A model generated the notes under the pieces. That model worked only from the letters and a program-made list of their open reading frames with translations, was not told the DNA's origin and did no database searches. 64,000 bases of DNA from contig JADJCR010000006.1 of assembly GCA_016703125.1 (NCBI GenBank), forward strand, positions 1 through 64,000. The letters are read 5' to 3'. Position 1 is the stretch's first letter, and every line of letters begins with the position of its first letter. The DNA is from Micrococcales bacterium (GTDB lineage: Bacteria > Actinomycetota > Actinomycetes > S36-B12 > UBA10799). Position numbers and translations under genes: made by a program. Below, piece after piece: positions 27,795-36,421 of this stretch.

Positions 27795-28924
27795 ATGTCC
27801 ACCCCCCTGCGCGTGCTGTTCCTGAATTGGCGCGACACCCGACACCCCGAGGGCGGGGGTTCCGAGGTGTACGTCGAGAACGTCGCGCGCTCGCTGGCTG
27901 CGGCCGGACACGACGTCACGATCTTCTGCGCGATGTACGACGGCGCGGCCGCGACCGAGGTTGTGGACGGGGTGCGCTTCATCCGAGCCGGCACCAAACT
28001 CAGCGTCTACGGTGAGGCGGTCCGCCGGGTGCGCCGCCGGCAGTTCGGCGACCTCGACGTCATCATCGACGTGCAGAACGGGATCCCGTTCATGTCCCGG
28101 GCGGTCGCCGGGGGCACCCCGGTCGTGGTGCTCGTCCACCACGTGCACCGCGAGCAGTGGCCGGTGGTCTACGACCGTGTGCGCTCCCGCATCGGCTGGT
28201 GGATCGAGTCGGTGCTCGCTCCGCGGCTCTACCGGGACTGCACCTACGTGGCCGTGTCCGAGTGCACACGCGAGGAACTCGGCGGGCTCGGAGTCAGTGC
28301 CCGGCGGGTGCAGGTCATCCACAACGGCATCGAGGCTGCGCCCGGACTGGACGTGGAGCGCTCCGGGCACCCGCACATCGCCGTGGTGGGCCGGCTCGTG
28401 CCGCACAAGCGCGTGGAACACGTGCTGCGGGCCGGTGCCATCCTGCGCCGCCGCCATCCGGGCCTGCGGATTTCCGTGGTCGGTGACGGCTGGTGGTCGC
28501 CCCGCCTGCGGCACGTGGCCCAGACCCTGGGCGTCACGGACATGGTGGACTTCCTGGGATTCGTGGACGAGAAGACCAAGCACCAGGTCTACGCCTCTGC
28601 CTGGCTGCTGGCGCTGCCCTCCTTGAAAGAGGGATGGGGCATCGTCGTGATGGAGGCGGCCACCCACGGCGTTCCGGCGGTGGCATACCGTGATGCCGGC
28701 GGTGTCGGGGAGTCGATACAGCACGAGACCACCGGCTTGCTGGTGGATGGCGACGTCCTGACTACGCCCGCGCCCTGGACGACCTGCTGTCGGAACCGGT
28801 CAGGGGCCAGCACATGGTGAAGAGGCCCGGAAGCGGGCGGAAGAATTTACCTGGGCAGCCACCGCTAAAGCGTTCGCGGCAGTGCTCAGCGATGTGGCAG
28901 GAGTTGCTGCCGGCGGCAGGGTGA
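27795..28924 (+). pseudogene. GT4-family glycosyltransferase (Rv0225-like), frameshifted near the 3' end
   Basis: GT-B fold glycosyltransferase. N-terminal domain: LRVLFLNWRDTRHPEGGGSEVYVENVARSL with the glycine-rich donor or acceptor loop; C-terminal domain: VVGRLVPHKRVEHVLRA, ISVVGDG, and LPSLKEGWGIVVMEAATHGVPAVAYRDAGG with the EX7E-like glutamates. The frame is intact to about 28,757, where a one-base loss moves it (next DYARALDDLLSEPVRGQHM), and a second one-base loss near 28,825 moves it again (ARKRAEEFTWAATAKAFAAVLSDV). The real end is unclear: family length suggests about 28,920-28,950, and a stop at 28,922 exists in a third phase. ATG 27795 is preceded by GAGGAGG. Likely builds the lipid-linked glycan served by the neighbouring genes. 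Confidence 0.82.
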
Positions 28925-28980
28925 CGGTCGTCCCAGCGCCGTCAGGACACGTGGGAACATGCTCCGACGACGCGGACGGA

Positions 28981-29121
28981 TCAGCTGTCGCCGTAAACGA
29001 TAAACGGCTTGTCGACCGGCGCCGGCGTGGCGCTCTGGGAACTTGCGATGCCGAATGCGGCACCGATGGCCAGGACCGCACCAACCACAGCGGCGATGAT
29101 TGCGCCTGCGGGACCACCCAT
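28981..29121 (-). CDS. DUF2613-like small membrane protein (Rv0236A-like)
   Basis: A 46-residue ORF with GGGAGG 7 nt before the ATG. It has one hydrophobic segment (GAIIAAVVGAVLAIGAAFGI) and a short polar tail ending in VDKPFIVYGDS. Size, topology, the conserved-looking VYG near the C-terminus and location near aftD recall the DUF2613 proteins of actinobacteria, represented in M. tuberculosis by the 57-residue Rv0236A next to aftD. Function unknown. It lies antisense to the unread extension of the frameshifted GT4 gene, and upstream of it is the repeat block. Family match is from memory and needs a profile search. Confidence 0.6.
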   Translation of the reverse strand: MGGPAGAIIAAVVGAVLAIGAAFGIASSQSATPAPVDKPFIVYGDS

Positions 29122-29265
29122 TCGAAAGCCTCCCTATCGAGATGAAGCGACTGCGCGACGAAAGTAGCACGTTTGCCGCACGCGTGGCGCATCCTGGTCC
29201 GACACGGGCGGGTTGGAGCGGTCTTCCGGTGACCACGACTGGTGGCCGGGGCGCGCCGCCGCTGT

Positions 29266-29660
29266 TGCCGAAGGCGGGAGCGTTAGGTACATCCGGGAGC
29301 GAAACCGCTACCCGGGAGCGAAACGCACCGGTTCGATCGCTCCCCCACGTACGCAACTCTCCCCCGTAGAGACAGCGCGCACACCGCCACCGCACCTGCC
29401 GAAGGCGGGAGCGAAACCGCAAGGCGGGAGAGGAAGGTACACCCGGGAGCGAAACCGCAAGGCGGGAGAGGAAGGTACACCCGGGAGCGAAACCGCCGAG
29501 CGAGAAGGACCGGTTCGATCGCTTCCCGACGTACGCAACTCTCCCCCGTGGAGACAGCGCGCACCCCGGACCCGGACCAGCCGCAGGCGGGAGCGAAACC
29601 GCAACCCGGGAGCGATACAACCGGTCGTTTTCGCTCCCGCCTGTACGTTTTGCTCCCGGA
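29266..29660. repeat. Complex non-coding repeat block built on a CGGGAGCGAAA motif
   Basis: The motif CGGGAGCG(A/T) occurs about eight times in direct orientation and at least three times inverted between 29,266 and 29,660. Superimposed are a 56-bp unit repeated with three mismatches (29,327-29,382 and 29,509-29,564, period 182 bp), a 38-bp perfect tandem duplication, and hairpins: 8-bp arms at 29,314-29,321 and 29,337-29,344, and 13-bp arms at 29,586-29,598 and 29,629-29,641. Periods of 38 and 182 are not multiples of three, so a repetitive protein is unlikely. The stretch 29,122-29,684 (563 bp) has no supported gene. Confidence 0.85.
29421..29496. repeat. 38-bp perfect tandem duplication
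   Basis: Copies at 29,421-29,458 and 29,459-29,496 are identical. Each contains GGCGGGAGAGG, GGTACAC and CCCGGGAGCGAAACC. A partial third copy precedes at 29,401-29,420. Confidence 0.9.
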
Positions 29661-29684
29661 TGCGGATGGCGCGGACCCCCGCGG

Positions 29685-31384
29685 TCACACCGGCGTCTGC
29701 TGGTCGCGACGGCCGCGCCACGCCATCCCCGCTGAGCCCACCAGAAGCGCCGCCGCGACCACATCCACGGCTACCACCGCGGCATCGCGGGGGCGGTGGA
29801 CCCGGATCTGATCGGCGACTTCACGCAGTTCCAGATCACCCTGGGACCAGACGACCGTCGTGCCGGTGAGGTCCGGGGGTCGCGACGCGGCCGGTTGATC
29901 GGTCTGCACCACGATCCACCGGATCCCCTGCTCGGCCAGCACCGGCGACCAGGGCCGCCCCGAGTCGATCGCGCGGCCCACGGCGGCAGCCCGGGGGTCG
30001 TCGCCCCCGACCTTCACCAACTGGCCACCCACGGTGACCGGCAGTTGGTCGTTCCAGACGACGGTGCGAGTGAGAACCTCGGCAGCGGGTCCAGGACCAC
30101 CCCTGAACCGTTCCAGGCGTACCGGCGGAAGGCAGCCCACGGCAGGGACACCACATCGCCCGGCCCCGGGGCGGCGGCCAGTTGCCCCCGGAGCGCGGTC
30201 CACGCAGCCGGGTAATCGGCTGGGCGCAGGCGCCCGAAGGCACCCCACGCGAGGTCAGGCATGGCGGCCAGCGGCAGCAGGGCCAGCGCGACGGCCAGGA
30301 AGACCTGCAGGGAGGGCACCGCCCGTCGGGACAGGCGGGTCAATCCGGCCGGGGCACACACCGCCAGGAGCAGCACCCAGAACAGGCTCCACTTCTGGCC
30401 GTCGCGCAACAGGCCGCCTCCGGGAGGACCACCGATGAGCGCCTGTGCCCATCCCTGCTCCCCCGCCACCCCGGACAACCAGGCCCATGTCAGACCACCG
30501 ATCGCCAGGACGCCGATCCACACAGCCTCACCGCGCTGCCGAGCGAACCACCGGGACCAGCCGAGAAGTGCCAGCACCACCAGCACGAGCGTGGCGAGCA
30601 GGGCGAACCACGTCGTCCGCGACCCGAGCGTGGCCTGTGAGTTCCACACCCCGCCACCGGCCAGGACGCTGCCCAGCACGCCGCCGGGACCGTCGGCGCG
30701 GGCGCCGAACACCACCAGCCCGAGCGGATCCGAGACGTCGGTCACGGGACTGCGCACCGCAGGTAGCCACCATGGGGCGTTGAGCAGCACCACCAGTAGG
30801 CCGCCCGCCCAGCGCAGCGGGGGGCGCACCCGGCTGCCGGGTCCGAGCGCCAGTGGGATCCCCGCCAGCGCCAGGACGATCCCGCCGGTCGGGACGAGGG
30901 CCCCCGCTCCGCACAGGAACACCACCAGCCACACCGACCCCGTTCGGCGTGCGCGCCGGGCCGCCAGCACCACCCACGGCAGCAAGGCGTAGGCCCACAG
31001 CAGCCCCCAGTGCCCCATGAGCAAGCGGGCGGCCAAGTAGGCCGACCACAGGTACAGCGACGCCGCCGCCAGTTGCTCCCAGCGCCGACCCCCTGCCAGC
31101 CGGCCGGCGCCGACGCCGGCGAGGATCAGCGTCGAGGTCAGCACCACCTTCTGCAGGATCTGCCCGGGCAGCGGGCCGGCCAGCAGCGACACCACCGCGT
31201 CCTGCGGGACCGAGCGGGGCAACCCGGCCCCGATGCCGACGTTCCAGGGCAACAAAGTCTGCTGCGGGACGAACACCATGTCGAGGTGGAGGACGTAGCC
31301 CGGTGCCAGCAGCGGCGCCACGGCCAGACCGGTGAGCACGCAGGACCACACCAGCAGGGCGTGTCGCTTCCAGGCTTCCGGCAC
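29685..31384 (-). pseudogene. Multi-spanning membrane protein (Rv0226c-like), frameshifted
   Basis: About 566 residues once the frame is repaired, near the 576 of M. tuberculosis Rv0226c. The first 430 residues have around 11 helices (for example WSCVLTGLAVAPLLAPGYVLHLDMVFVP, LLWAYALLPWVVLAARRAR), followed by an extracytoplasmic part and a last helix AVVAVDVVAAALLVGSAGMAW. A one-base loss near 30,081 shifts the frame: before it GSGVVLDPLP, after it EVLTRTVVWNDQLPVTVGG. Start GTG 31384 was chosen because the upstream part is Pro-rich and overlaps the divergent promoter. Role unknown; in mycobacteria the gene sits with Rv0225 and Rv0227c. Position next to a flippase supports an envelope-glycan role. 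Confidence 0.65.
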
Positions 31385-31389
31385 TCGCC

Positions 31390-31395
31390 TAGGGT
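31390..31395 (+). promoter_or_regulatory. -10 element of the flippase gene
   Basis: TAGGGT, followed by a leader of about 11 nt that carries GGGAGG ahead of the ATG at 31413. It lies between divergent genes. Confidence 0.35.
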
Positions 31396-31412
31396 GGCAT
31401 CCGGGAGGCGGC

Positions 31413-32657
31413 ATGGGCGGCGATGACACGAACACCGGCACCCAGCGACTCGTGGGTGGCGGCCTGCTCGTCGCGGTGGCGCTGGGGGTGGGGCAGGTAC
31501 TGGCCTACGCCCAGACCCTGGTTGCTGCGCGAGTGCTCACCGCGGCGCAGTTCGGCGCATTCCAGGCACTGCTCGCCCTGCTGCTCATCGGCAACACCGT
31601 CGCCCTGGCCACGCAAGCCGTCACGGCGCGGCACATCGTGGCCAGCGACCCCGCGCACCGGCGCGATGAAACCGCCGCCGCCTGGCGGACGAGTCTGCAA
31701 GCCGCGGCACTGACCACGGCGTTCTGGCTGTTGATCTCCCCGCTCATCGGGCTCGCGCTGCGCCTGGACTCCCCGGCCACCTACCTGCTGCTGGCCCTCA
31801 CCTTCTTCCCGCTCACGGTCATGGGAGGGGCACTCGGCATCGCGCAGGGCCAGGAGCAGCATGTCCGACTGGCCAGCGTTTACCTGGCCGTCGGGGTGCC
31901 GAAGGCGCTGGTCACCATCGCGGTACTGGTGGCGGTGGCGAGTCTGGCCGGCGGCATGTTCGGCCTGGCGGCGGGCAGCGCACTCGGTGCCCTGCTCTGC
32001 TGGCTGCTCGTGCGGGGGGACTTCCGCGGCGGCGAGGCGCAGCACTCGACGATGCTGCGGGAGATCCCGGCCGCTGCGTACGCGATGCTCGCACTGTTCG
32101 CCCTGACCAACCTCTACATCGTGCTGGGCCGCGTCTTCCTCACACCGGACCAGGCCGGTCAGTATGGGGTTGGCATCATCGTCGCAAAGGTGGTGACGTG
32201 GCTGCCGCAGTTCGTGGCCGTTATGGCCTACGCCCGCATGGTGGATGCCCGCCGCGGCCGCACGACCATGGTCGGACTGGGCGTGGTGACCGGCATCGGG
32301 CTGCTGTGCACGCTCGCCATCTGGGCGGCGCCCGGACTGGTCGTGGCCATCATCGCCGGCCCGGAGTACGCGGACATGGCCGGGTTGCTGCCGCTGTTCG
32401 CCCTCATCGGCGCCTGCGGCGCCCTGCTGCAGTTCGTGGTGTTCGGGCTCGTCGCCATCCGGGACCGGCGCCTCATCCCCGTCATCTGGGCCGGGTGCGC
32501 CGTCCTGGTCGCCCTGGTGGCGGTGTGGCACGAGACCGTGGGACAGGTGGCCGTGAGCATGCTGGCGGTCGTGGCCGTCGTCGCGGCCATCGGGGTGTGG
32601 CGACTCATCAAGGAGCGCGACGTCCCGGTCAGCGCGGACGTTTCAGTGGGCGGCTGA
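31413..32657 (+). CDS. Polysaccharide/lipid-linked oligosaccharide flippase (MOP/Wzx superfamily)
   Basis: 414 residues with 12 or more predicted transmembrane helices and the MOP flippase opening GVGQVLAYAQTLVAARVLTAAQFGAFQALL, which matches the first two helices of Wzx/RfbX proteins. Later helices keep the repeated layout (ALFALTNLYIVLGRVFLTPDQAGQYGVG). No long soluble loops. Likely flips a lipid-linked glycan made by the adjacent GT4 and modified by the methyltransferase. ATG 31413 has GGGAGG 5 nt upstream. The stop overlaps the end of convergent polA by 15 bp. Confidence 0.82.
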   Translation: MGGDDTNTGTQRLVGGGLLVAVALGVGQVLAYAQTLVAARVLTAAQFGAFQALLALLLIGNTVALATQAVTARHIVASDPAHRRDETAAAWRTSLQAAALTTAFWLLISPLIGLALRLDSPATYLLLALTFFPLTVMGGALGIAQGQEQHVRLASVYLAVGVPKALVTIAVLVAVASLAGGMFGLAAGSALGALLCWLLVRGDFRGGEAQHSTMLREIPAAAYAMLALFALTNLYIVLGRVFLTPDQAGQYGVGIIVAKVVTWLPQFVAVMAYARMVDARRGRTTMVGLGVVTGIGLLCTLAIWAAPGLVVAIIAGPEYADMAGLLPLFALIGACGALLQFVVFGLVAIRDRRLIPVIWAGCAVLVALVAVWHETVGQVAVSMLAVVAVVAAIGVWRLIKERDVPVSADVSVGG

Positions 32658-35285
32658 GTCCCAGTCGGGACCGATACCCACGGACACCTCCAACGGAACC
32701 CGGAGTTCCTTCACACCGGTCATGGCCGCCACCACCAGCGCGGTGGCCTGCTCCTGCTCGCCGGGACCGACCTCCAGGACCAGTTCATCGTGCACCTGCA
32801 GGAGCGTCCGGGAGCTCAGTCCCGCCTCCCGCAGCGCCTGATCGACGTTCAGCATGGCGACCTTCACGAGATCGGCAGCGCTTCCCTGGATGGGCGCATT
32901 GAGCGCCATCCGCTCGGCCATCTCCCGTCGCTGGCGATTGTCGCTGTTGAGATCGGGGAGATAACGCCGCCGGCCCCACAGGGTCTGGGTGAAGCCGTCG
33001 ACCCGTGCCCTCTCCACCACTTCGTGCAGGTAATCGCGGATCCCGCCGAAACGCGCGAAGTAGTCGTCCATCATGGCCGCCGCCTCGTCGGTGGCGATAC
33101 CCAGCTGTTGCGACAGCCCGTAGGCTGACAGACCGTAGGCCAGCCCGTAGGACATCGCCTTGATCCGTCTGCGCTGCTCGGCGTCCACCGCATCCACTTC
33201 GACACCGAACACCTTCGACGCCACCGTGTTGTGGAGGTCCTCCCCCGACCGGAACGCCTCGATGAGCCCGGCGTCCTGGCTCAGGTGCGCCATCAGCCGC
33301 ATCTCGATCTGGCTGTAATCGGCGGTCAGCAGGCAGTCGTAGCCCTCGCCGACGACGAACGCGGCCCGGATCTGGCGTCCCTCCGCGGTGCGCACCGGGA
33401 TGTTCTGCAGGTTCGGGTCGGTGCTCGACAATCGCCCCGTGGCGGCGATCGTCTGGCTGTACGTCGTGTGGATGCGGCTGCCCGCGTCCGCCAGCGGGAT
33501 CAGGCCTGCCACCGTCTGGCGCAGTTTGCTCTTGTCCCGCCAGACCAGTAGGCACTCCAGCAGCGGGTCCTCGGTCTTGGCGTACAGAGTGCTCAGCGCC
33601 TCGGCGTCGGTCGTGTACCCGGTCTTGATCTTCTTCGTCTTCGGTAGCCCCCGCTCGGCGAACAGGATCTCCTGGAGTTGTTTGGGCGAGCCGAGGTTGA
33701 ACTCCCGGCCGGCCAGGTGGTGGGCCTCCCGGGTCACGTCGGCGATCTGCGCGTCGAACCCGTCCCGCAGGTCGTGCAGCCGCTGCAGATCCACTGCGAT
33801 CCCGGCCCGCTCCATGGCGACCAGCACGTGCTCCAGCGGCAGTTCCATGTCGTCCAGCAAGGCGCGGCCCACAGGCCCGAGTTGGTTCGACAGCTCTGAA
33901 TGCAGTTCCAGGACAGCTGCGGCGCTGTCGGCGAGTTCCTGGTCGGCGGTGTCGTCCAGCCCGTCCATGGTCAGTTGGTCGCTGCCGGTGGGCACCACGA
34001 GGTCGCGGTGCAGGAACCGGGCGGTCAGGTCCGCCAGTGGGAAGGAGCGCTGGCCGGGGAGCAACAGGTAGGCCTCCAGGGCCGTGTCGCCCACGAGCCC
34101 GAGCAACTCGACACCGGCAGCAGCACATGCCAGCAGGGGGCCTTTGGCGTCGTGCAGCACCTTGCCGGCGCCGGGGTCGGCCAGCCAGGTGCGCAGGGCG
34201 TCGGGCATGCCGTCGAAGATCGCTGCGGTGCCATCGCCGGCGGCCACCGCCACCCGGTCGACCCGCCCGGTACCCCCGCCCCAGACGCCGACCACGTGCA
34301 CGCCGTAAGGTCCGGGACCGCCGTGCCGAAGCAGCCACGACTCGGGGACGTCGGTGATGGAGACCTGCGGCGCCGGCACCGTGGCCTGCTGCTCGACGTC
34401 GTCGCCCAGAGTGTCGAACAACCGATCACGCAGGACGCGGAACTGCAGGCTGTCGAAGATCTCGTGGACGCGTTCCCGCACGAAGGGGGCCCGCTGCAGG
34501 TCCTCGACTCCTACCTCCAGCGGAACGTCGCGCACCAACTCGGTGAGTTGCCGGTTGGTGATCACCTGTCCCAGATGCTCGCGCAGGGCGCTGCCCGCCT
34601 TGCCGGGGACCTCGTCGGCGTGCGCGATGAGTGCGTCCAGCGAGCCGAACTGGGTGATCCACTTGGTAGCGGTCTTCTCGCCCACCCCCGGGATGCTGGG
34701 CAGATTGTCCGACGGGTCACCGCGCAAGGCCGCGAAGTCCGGGTACTGTGCGGGCGCCAGGCCGTAGCGGTCCTGCACAGCCGCCGGGTCCATGCGCGCC
34801 AGATCCGACACCCCCCGCTTCGGATAGAGCACCGTGGTGTCGTCGTCCACGAGCTGGAAGGCGTCGCGGTCACCGCTGAGGATGAGCACCTGCATACCCG
34901 CCGCCTCTGCCTGGCCGGTGAGGGTCGCGATGACGTCATCGGCCTCGTATCCGTCCACCGAGATCTCGGTGATACCCATGGCCGCCAGAACGGTCTTGAT
35001 GAGGTCCACCTGCCCGGCGAACTCACTGGGCGACTTGGAGCGATTGGCCTTGTACTCCGGAAAGGCCTCGCTGCGGAACGTCTGGCGCGACACGTCGAAA
35101 GCCACCGCGATGTGCGTCGGCTTCTCATCACGCAGAGCGTTGATCAGCATCGACGTGAACCCGAACACCGCGTTGGTCGGCTGACCGGTGGTGGTGCTGA
35201 AGTTCTCGACCGGCAGCGCGTAGAAGGCGCGATAAGCCAGCGAATGTCCATCGAGGAGCAGTAAGCGCGACCGGGACTCGTTCAT
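32643..35285 (-). CDS. polA: DNA polymerase I
   Basis: 880 residues in three parts. Residues 1-300 are the 5'-3' exonuclease/FEN domain (LLLLDGHSLAYRAFYAL, YEADDVIATL, LSGDRDAFQLV, GDPSDNLPSIPGVGEKTA). Residues about 310-480 occupy the 3'-5' exonuclease position but the acidic proofreading motifs are not visible, as in mycobacterial PolA. Residues about 500-880 are the polymerase with motif A TADYSQIEMRLMAHLS, motif B RRRIKAMSYGLAYGL and motif C VHDELVLEV. Start ATG 35285 (MNESRSRLLLLDG) was preferred over 35,357 because it is 8 nt after TAGACT and homology begins there. Convergent with the flippase. Confidence 0.98.
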   Translation of the reverse strand: MNESRSRLLLLDGHSLAYRAFYALPVENFSTTTGQPTNAVFGFTSMLINALRDEKPTHIAVAFDVSRQTFRSEAFPEYKANRSKSPSEFAGQVDLIKTVLAAMGITEISVDGYEADDVIATLTGQAEAAGMQVLILSGDRDAFQLVDDDTTVLYPKRGVSDLARMDPAAVQDRYGLAPAQYPDFAALRGDPSDNLPSIPGVGEKTATKWITQFGSLDALIAHADEVPGKAGSALREHLGQVITNRQLTELVRDVPLEVGVEDLQRAPFVRERVHEIFDSLQFRVLRDRLFDTLGDDVEQQATVPAPQVSITDVPESWLLRHGGPGPYGVHVVGVWGGGTGRVDRVAVAAGDGTAAIFDGMPDALRTWLADPGAGKVLHDAKGPLLACAAAGVELLGLVGDTALEAYLLLPGQRSFPLADLTARFLHRDLVVPTGSDQLTMDGLDDTADQELADSAAAVLELHSELSNQLGPVGRALLDDMELPLEHVLVAMERAGIAVDLQRLHDLRDGFDAQIADVTREAHHLAGREFNLGSPKQLQEILFAERGLPKTKKIKTGYTTDAEALSTLYAKTEDPLLECLLVWRDKSKLRQTVAGLIPLADAGSRIHTTYSQTIAATGRLSSTDPNLQNIPVRTAEGRQIRAAFVVGEGYDCLLTADYSQIEMRLMAHLSQDAGLIEAFRSGEDLHNTVASKVFGVEVDAVDAEQRRRIKAMSYGLAYGLSAYGLSQQLGIATDEAAAMMDDYFARFGGIRDYLHEVVERARVDGFTQTLWGRRRYLPDLNSDNRQRREMAERMALNAPIQGSAADLVKVAMLNVDQALREAGLSSRTLLQVHDELVLEVGPGEQEQATALVVAAMTGVKELRVPLEVSVGIGPDWDSAAH

Positions 35286-35293
35286 CGTTTGCG

Positions 35294-35299
35294 AGTCTA
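35294..35299 (-). promoter_or_regulatory. -10 element of polA, leaderless type
   Basis: TAGACT followed by 8 nt and the ATG at 35285. Confidence 0.45.
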
Positions 35300-35358
35300 G
35301 GACCGTGCCGCCGGCAGGCGACTCGGTACCGCCGACCCGGTCGGGGCAGGGCGACACC

Positions 35359-35364
35359 TACGGT
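35359..35364 (+). promoter_or_regulatory. -10 element of the thioesterase gene, leaderless type
   Basis: TACGGT followed by 6 nt and the GTG at 35371; divergent from the polA promoter about 60 bp away. The 6 nt include GGAG, too close to serve as a normal ribosome binding site. Confidence 0.45.
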
Positions 35365-35370
35365 GGAGTT

Positions 35371-35778
35371 GTGAGCACTGATTCGTGGCCTGAGCAGTTC
35401 AAAGCCATGGGCATGGGCGCCCTGGCCGAGACCATGGGCATCGAGATGACGATCGAAGACGGTGCGGTGGTCGGGCGCATGCCCGTGGCCGGCAACACCC
35501 AGCCCTACGGGATCCTGCACGGTGGCGCCACGGCGGTACTGGTGGAGTCCATCGGATCGGTGGCTGCGGCCCTGGCCGGCCGGGGCAAACTCTCACTGGG
35601 GATCGAACTGAGCGTCTCGCACCACCGCGCCGTGCGCACCGGGTACGTCACCGCACGCACCGAACCGGTGCACGTCGGGGGGACGCTGGCCTCGTACATC
35701 ATCCCGGTGCTCGACGACGAGGGCCGCCGCATTGCGACCGGCCGGCTCACCTGCCTCCTGCGCGACGCAGCCCCGTGA
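35371..35778 (+). CDS. Hotdog-fold acyl-CoA thioesterase (PaaI/YdiI type)
   Basis: 135 residues. The hotdog-fold thioesterase motif is visible as QPYGILHGGATAVLVESIGSVAA, with the HGG turn and the catalytic acidic residue Glu on the following helix, and the later strand VTARTEPVHVGGTLASYIIPVLDDEGRRIATGRLTCL. The family hydrolyses aryl- or acyl-CoA thioesters; in mycobacteria a similar gene (Rv1627c-Rv1628c area) lies near polA. Divergent from polA, 3' end overlapping the convergent GNAT gene by 32 bp. Confidence 0.85.
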   Translation: MSTDSWPEQFKAMGMGALAETMGIEMTIEDGAVVGRMPVAGNTQPYGILHGGATAVLVESIGSVAAALAGRGKLSLGIELSVSHHRAVRTGYVTARTEPVHVGGTLASYIIPVLDDEGRRIATGRLTCLLRDAAP

Positions 35779-36307
35779 GCGCGCCCATGCGGTGGCCACG
35801 CGGGACCCGCACGGACGACGGCCCCCCGAGTCGGCGCCTGATGCCGGCGGTCGTCGCCACCCGCCGGTGCAAGTAGGGGCCGAACCCCCAGCCTGCGTAC
35901 CAGCGCGCCACCTGCCGGGAAGCCGGCGGGATGTCCACGACGATCTGGTCGGATCCCATCGAGTTCGCCCAGTCCGTGACTTCGCGCAGCAACGCGGTTC
36001 CGACGCCCCGGTCCCGATGTGCGTCGTCGACGTGCAGGACGTGGATGTGAACCCCCGGCGCATCCATCAGCGGACCACCGTCGGTCAGGGAGACCGTTGC
36101 GATACCGGTCGCCGTGTCGCCGTCCCACGCCGCCAGGAACCGGAACCCGCCACCTGCCGCGGCCTCGACCCTGCGGCGCAACCGGTCCAACGACAATGCC
36201 AGTGGGACGCTGGCCTTGCGCCGTCCGGAGGACTGCCATGCGCGCTCCCACAGCCCCGCCACCTGTTCCAGATCGGACATGGCCACGTCCCGGACCGCGA
36301 TCCCCAT
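35747..36307 (-). CDS. GNAT-family N-acetyltransferase
   Basis: 186 residues. The acetyl-CoA-binding core is visible: VHIHVLHVDDAHRDRGVGTALLREVTDWA contains the R/Q-x-x-G-x-G/A pattern (RDRGVGTALL), followed by DIPPASRQVARWYAGWGFGP, the alpha4 and beta-bulge region typical of GNAT enzymes. Target unknown. ATG 36307 (MGIAVRDV) follows GGAGGTGA closely; an in-frame ATG at 36,319 would itself contain that site, so 36,307 is preferred. The C-terminal 20 residues are Arg-rich. Confidence 0.8.
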   Translation of the reverse strand: MGIAVRDVAMSDLEQVAGLWERAWQSSGRRKASVPLALSLDRLRRRVEAAAGGGFRFLAAWDGDTATGIATVSLTDGGPLMDAPGVHIHVLHVDDAHRDRGVGTALLREVTDWANSMGSDQIVVDIPPASRQVARWYAGWGFGPYLHRRVATTAGIRRRLGGPSSVRVPRGHRMGALTGLRRAGGR

Positions 36308-36388
36308 GGTCACCTCCATCCCTTCCAGGGTACGAGGCACCGCCGAGCGCCTTTCACCCGTCACGAGCTATCACGTCGTATTCAGGAA

Positions 36389-36421
36389 GTGATCGACTTT
36401 GATCACGGCACGCCCTAGATT
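36389..36421 (+). promoter_or_regulatory. livHMGF promoter with overlapping inverted repeat
   Basis: A -10 element TAGATT (36,416-36,421) is preceded at 17 bp by TCGACT (36,393-36,398) as a weak -35. The inverted repeat GTGATC-N6-GATCAC (36,389-36,406) overlaps the -35, the place where a repressor would act. The leader to the ATG at 36503 is about 75 nt and carries GTCGAGGT just before it. Confidence 0.4.

Noticed and set aside
28925..29145. Continuation of the GT4 frame to 29,145
   Set aside because: It exceeds family length, has no recognisable sequence and runs antisense to the DUF2613-like gene; a lost stop from another indel is more likely.
29266..29660. CRISPR array
   Set aside because: Repeats are nested, of unequal spacing, partly inverted and without unique spacers of constant length; no cas genes nearby.
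28886..29764. Long minus-strand ORF (292 codons) across the repeat block with recurring peptide pieces
   Set aside because: The repeats are 38 and 182 bp, not multiples of three, so peptide repetition is accidental; composition is Arg/Ser/Pro noise and it covers the better-supported small gene at 28,981.
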